DNA from: Pontibacter arcticus
GTDB lineage: Bacteria; Bacteroidota; Bacteroidia; Cytophagales; Hymenobacteraceae
Assembly: GCF_003284895.1 (NCBI RefSeq)
Contig: NZ_QMDV01000001.1
Location: 89,080-153,079 of the forward strand
Direction of reading: 5' to 3'
DNA length: 64,000 nucleotides
Within the stretch, counting starts at the first letter, position 1. Each line of letters begins with the position of its first letter. Under the pieces are notes generated by a model. It did no database searches. It was not told where the DNA came from and worked only from the letters and a program-made list of their open reading frames with translations. This document shows, in pieces, positions 62,412 to 64,000 of the stretch. The position numbers and the translations under genes are program-made.

Positions 62412-64000
62412 TTACTCTACTTTAAAATTGAGCTTCTTAAGTTCCCGGCGATACGATTTGTAGATCGTGTAATTGTTGGTGTCTTCGTTGTAAAAGATGG
62501 CCGGCGCATGGGTAGCACGCAAGGACTGGTTCCCGATCAGGGTTGCCTGGGTGTTGTAGAGGTATGTTTTCTGAGGTCCGGTTTCGGTGATGGCGTACAG
62601 CTTTCTGGTGCCTCCGAAATGGTAATACTGCACAATTTTAGGCGCTGAAGTGACGTAGCGTTTCTCGAAAAGCTGCTTCATATCCTGCCCGAAAGCGGCT
62701 ACACGGCCCTGGTCCTGGCGCACTATAATAAACGAACGGCCCACACTGCTTTCCGGCAATAAACTGAACATAGCACTTTTAGTAGGCCGCGGCAACTGGT
62801 CGCGGCGCAGCACACGCCCCTGCAGGTTAAACGTAATTACATTGCCATACTTGGTTACTGCCGTTATCTCGGTTCTGCGCAGGTCGGCGGCCGGTTTTAT
62901 AAAAGCACCCGATGTAAGCGGTGATTTTAAGCTCAACGGAAAGCCCGGATACGTTACACCTTGTTTGTTTAACGCATAAATATATCCGTTCTCAAGCAGC
63001 ACCAGAATAACATCACGGTTGCCTACGCGCACGTGTTGCGGTGTGGCGGCCAACCGATGCTCCAGGCGGCGCGGCTGCCAGCCTTCCACGCCTGCGCCAC
63101 GCAGATCATACATGTATAGGTTGCCGGCCTCATCATCCACTAAAAGGCGGTAATCTTTATTTTTTTCGTAATCGAAAACAGCCAGGTGTTGTATGCGTAG
63201 CGAGTCGCTTACATTAAACGGAAAATTTTCGAGTGACAGGCTCTGGTTATTGATGGCATGGATGCGGCCGGAGGTAGCAAAAATGTACCGTAATTTCTTA
63301 TCCTGCGGATGTTCTATACTTTCGATGCCGGTTTGCAGCATGGCGTTCAGGCTATCGGTCCAGCCAAGTTTGTTGGCGTTGGTAATGTTGTGCAGCACAC
63401 CCGCCGAGTCTTGTACCACAACTTCCTGGGTGCCGTCCACAGCATTCAGTACCGGGTAAGGCTGGCTGGTTAATTTATGAATGAAAGGCACACGCAGTTC
63501 CTCTACAAAAGTCTCCTGGCTGGCAAGTGCCGCCGTGTTTGGTCTCCTGATAACAAAGCTTGTATAATACTGGCCTTCCGCTTTGGCAAACTGCAAACTT
63601 ACCTGATTAAACCGCCTGATTAGGGCTGCGTGCTGCAACAGGTCGTCCTGGCTCTCGTCGGTTATGTAGCGGTTTAAAATGTACCAGGCGTTTTCAGAAT
63701 TTAAGTATAAACTAAAATTCGCTTCCTGCAAGGTCTGATCCAGGAACTCCTGCTGTCCTACAGATTTCGCCCATACTTTCTCACCTGCAATATCATCCAG
63801 CAAGGAGCGCAGCGTGGCAACATCCGCAGCCATTACCAGGTAATTATCTAGCAGCACAGCATAGCTTTCCGGGAAGCCGGTAAACATTTCACCAAAAAAA
63901 TAAGCCGGAAATTCTGCCGCCTTTATATGCCGGATGGTATAGCTTCCATACTTTAAGTTAGTGCCTGTTTTTTTGCCGGCGGCATCGGTTTGGGCAAGCA
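62412..64000 (-). CDS. Large extracytoplasmic protein with beta-propeller-like repeats, C-terminal part
   Basis: The frame is open to the right edge, so the N-terminus lies outside the window. About 530 residues are visible. The first part resembles DUF3352-type regions (YAVLLDNYLVMAADVATLRSLLDDIAG near the start). The rest carries repeated beta strands with YALNKQG, YMYDLRG and FNLQGRVLRRDQ patterns typical of PQQ- or WD-like propellers. No enzyme motif is visible. A periplasmic or outer-membrane-associated protein of unknown role is likely. Confidence 0.75.
   Translation of the reverse strand, partial: LAQTDAAGKKTGTNLKYGSYTIRHIKAAEFPAYFFGEMFTGFPESYAVLLDNYLVMAADVATLRSLLDDIAGEKVWAKSVGQQEFLDQTLQEANFSLYLNSENAWYILNRYITDESQDDLLQHAALIRRFNQVSLQFAKAEGQYYTSFVIRRPNTAALASQETFVEELRVPFIHKLTSQPYPVLNAVDGTQEVVVQDSAGVLHNITNANKLGWTDSLNAMLQTGIESIEHPQDKKLRYIFATSGRIHAINNQSLSLENFPFNVSDSLRIQHLAVFDYEKNKDYRLLVDDEAGNLYMYDLRGAGVEGWQPRRLEHRLAATPQHVRVGNRDVILVLLENGYIYALNKQGVTYPGFPLSLKSPLTSGAFIKPAADLRRTEITAVTKYGNVITFNLQGRVLRRDQLPRPTKSAMFSLLPESSVGRSFIIVRQDQGRVAAFGQDMKQLFEKRYVTSAPKIVQYYHFGGTRKLYAITETGPQKTYLYNTQATLIGNQSLRATHAPAIFYNEDTNNYTIYKSYRRELKKLNFKVE

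Overview
The window reads as a chromosome segment of a Bacteroidota bacterium, most likely order Cytophagales and close to Pontibacter/Hymenobacteraceae. The evidence is indirect but consistent: promoters of the TTTG-N19-TAnnTTTG type, few Shine-Dalgarno sequences, several GTG/TTG starts, type IX secretion genes (PorT, a PorE-like OmpA protein), DUF5686 and DUF5606 proteins, an isolated atpD-atpC pair with a short epsilon subunit, UbiE acting on menaquinone, and a Tgt without zinc cysteines. Genes are densely packed, on both strands, mostly housekeeping; there is no prophage, plasmid backbone, IS transposase or CRISPR array.

Layout. 1-9.2 kb: start of a glycosyltransferase, tgt, LptG-type permease, EamA exporter, ispE, a DegT-fold enzyme lacking its catalytic lysine, a Cys/Met PLP enzyme, atpC-atpD. 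9.3-19 kb: two orphan proteins, purL, tRNA-Gln, prs, rplY, pth, an MFS exporter, metG. 19-32 kb: small secreted or disordered proteins, msrB, typA, a glycine-zipper secreted protein, an AT-rich lipoprotein gene that looks acquired, a dienelactone hydrolase, a DUF5686 outer membrane protein and a lipoprotein with kinase-like motifs. 32-45 kb: SDR, porT-ubiE, PorE-like OmpA, engB, a TonB-domain protein, DUF5606, fbp, aspartokinase, a tiny secreted peptide, enoyl-CoA hydratase, a PerR-peroxiredoxin pair. 45-64 kb: Ada, a PEP-mutase-fold enzyme, waaA-rsgA, cyclophilin, SDF symporter, ZIP-like protein, alpha/beta hydrolase, an AAA+/VWA pair, DUF427, acyl-ACP desaturase, a small dTDP-amino-sugar locus (fdtA, fdtB, glycosyltransferase), YigZ, CorA and a partial surface protein.

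The most unusual signals are not genes. First, the short motif AAGTATAAA (core AGTATA/TATACT) recurs on both strands, in genes and spacers, far above chance; it supplies hairpin arms and the stop codons of three genes. Second, four intergenic spacers carry a 126-145 bp palindromic element with inverted ends of the type GCTGTTTAGCGTTTT, a MITE-like family. Third, a 408 bp intergenic element at 34.6-35.0 kb has imperfect 55 bp inverted ends. Fourth, several spacers carry hairpins built from short degenerate direct repeats. Transcription units are separated by long, often bidirectional hairpin terminators.

All functional calls rest on reading the protein sequences and on remembered family features; no database search was run.
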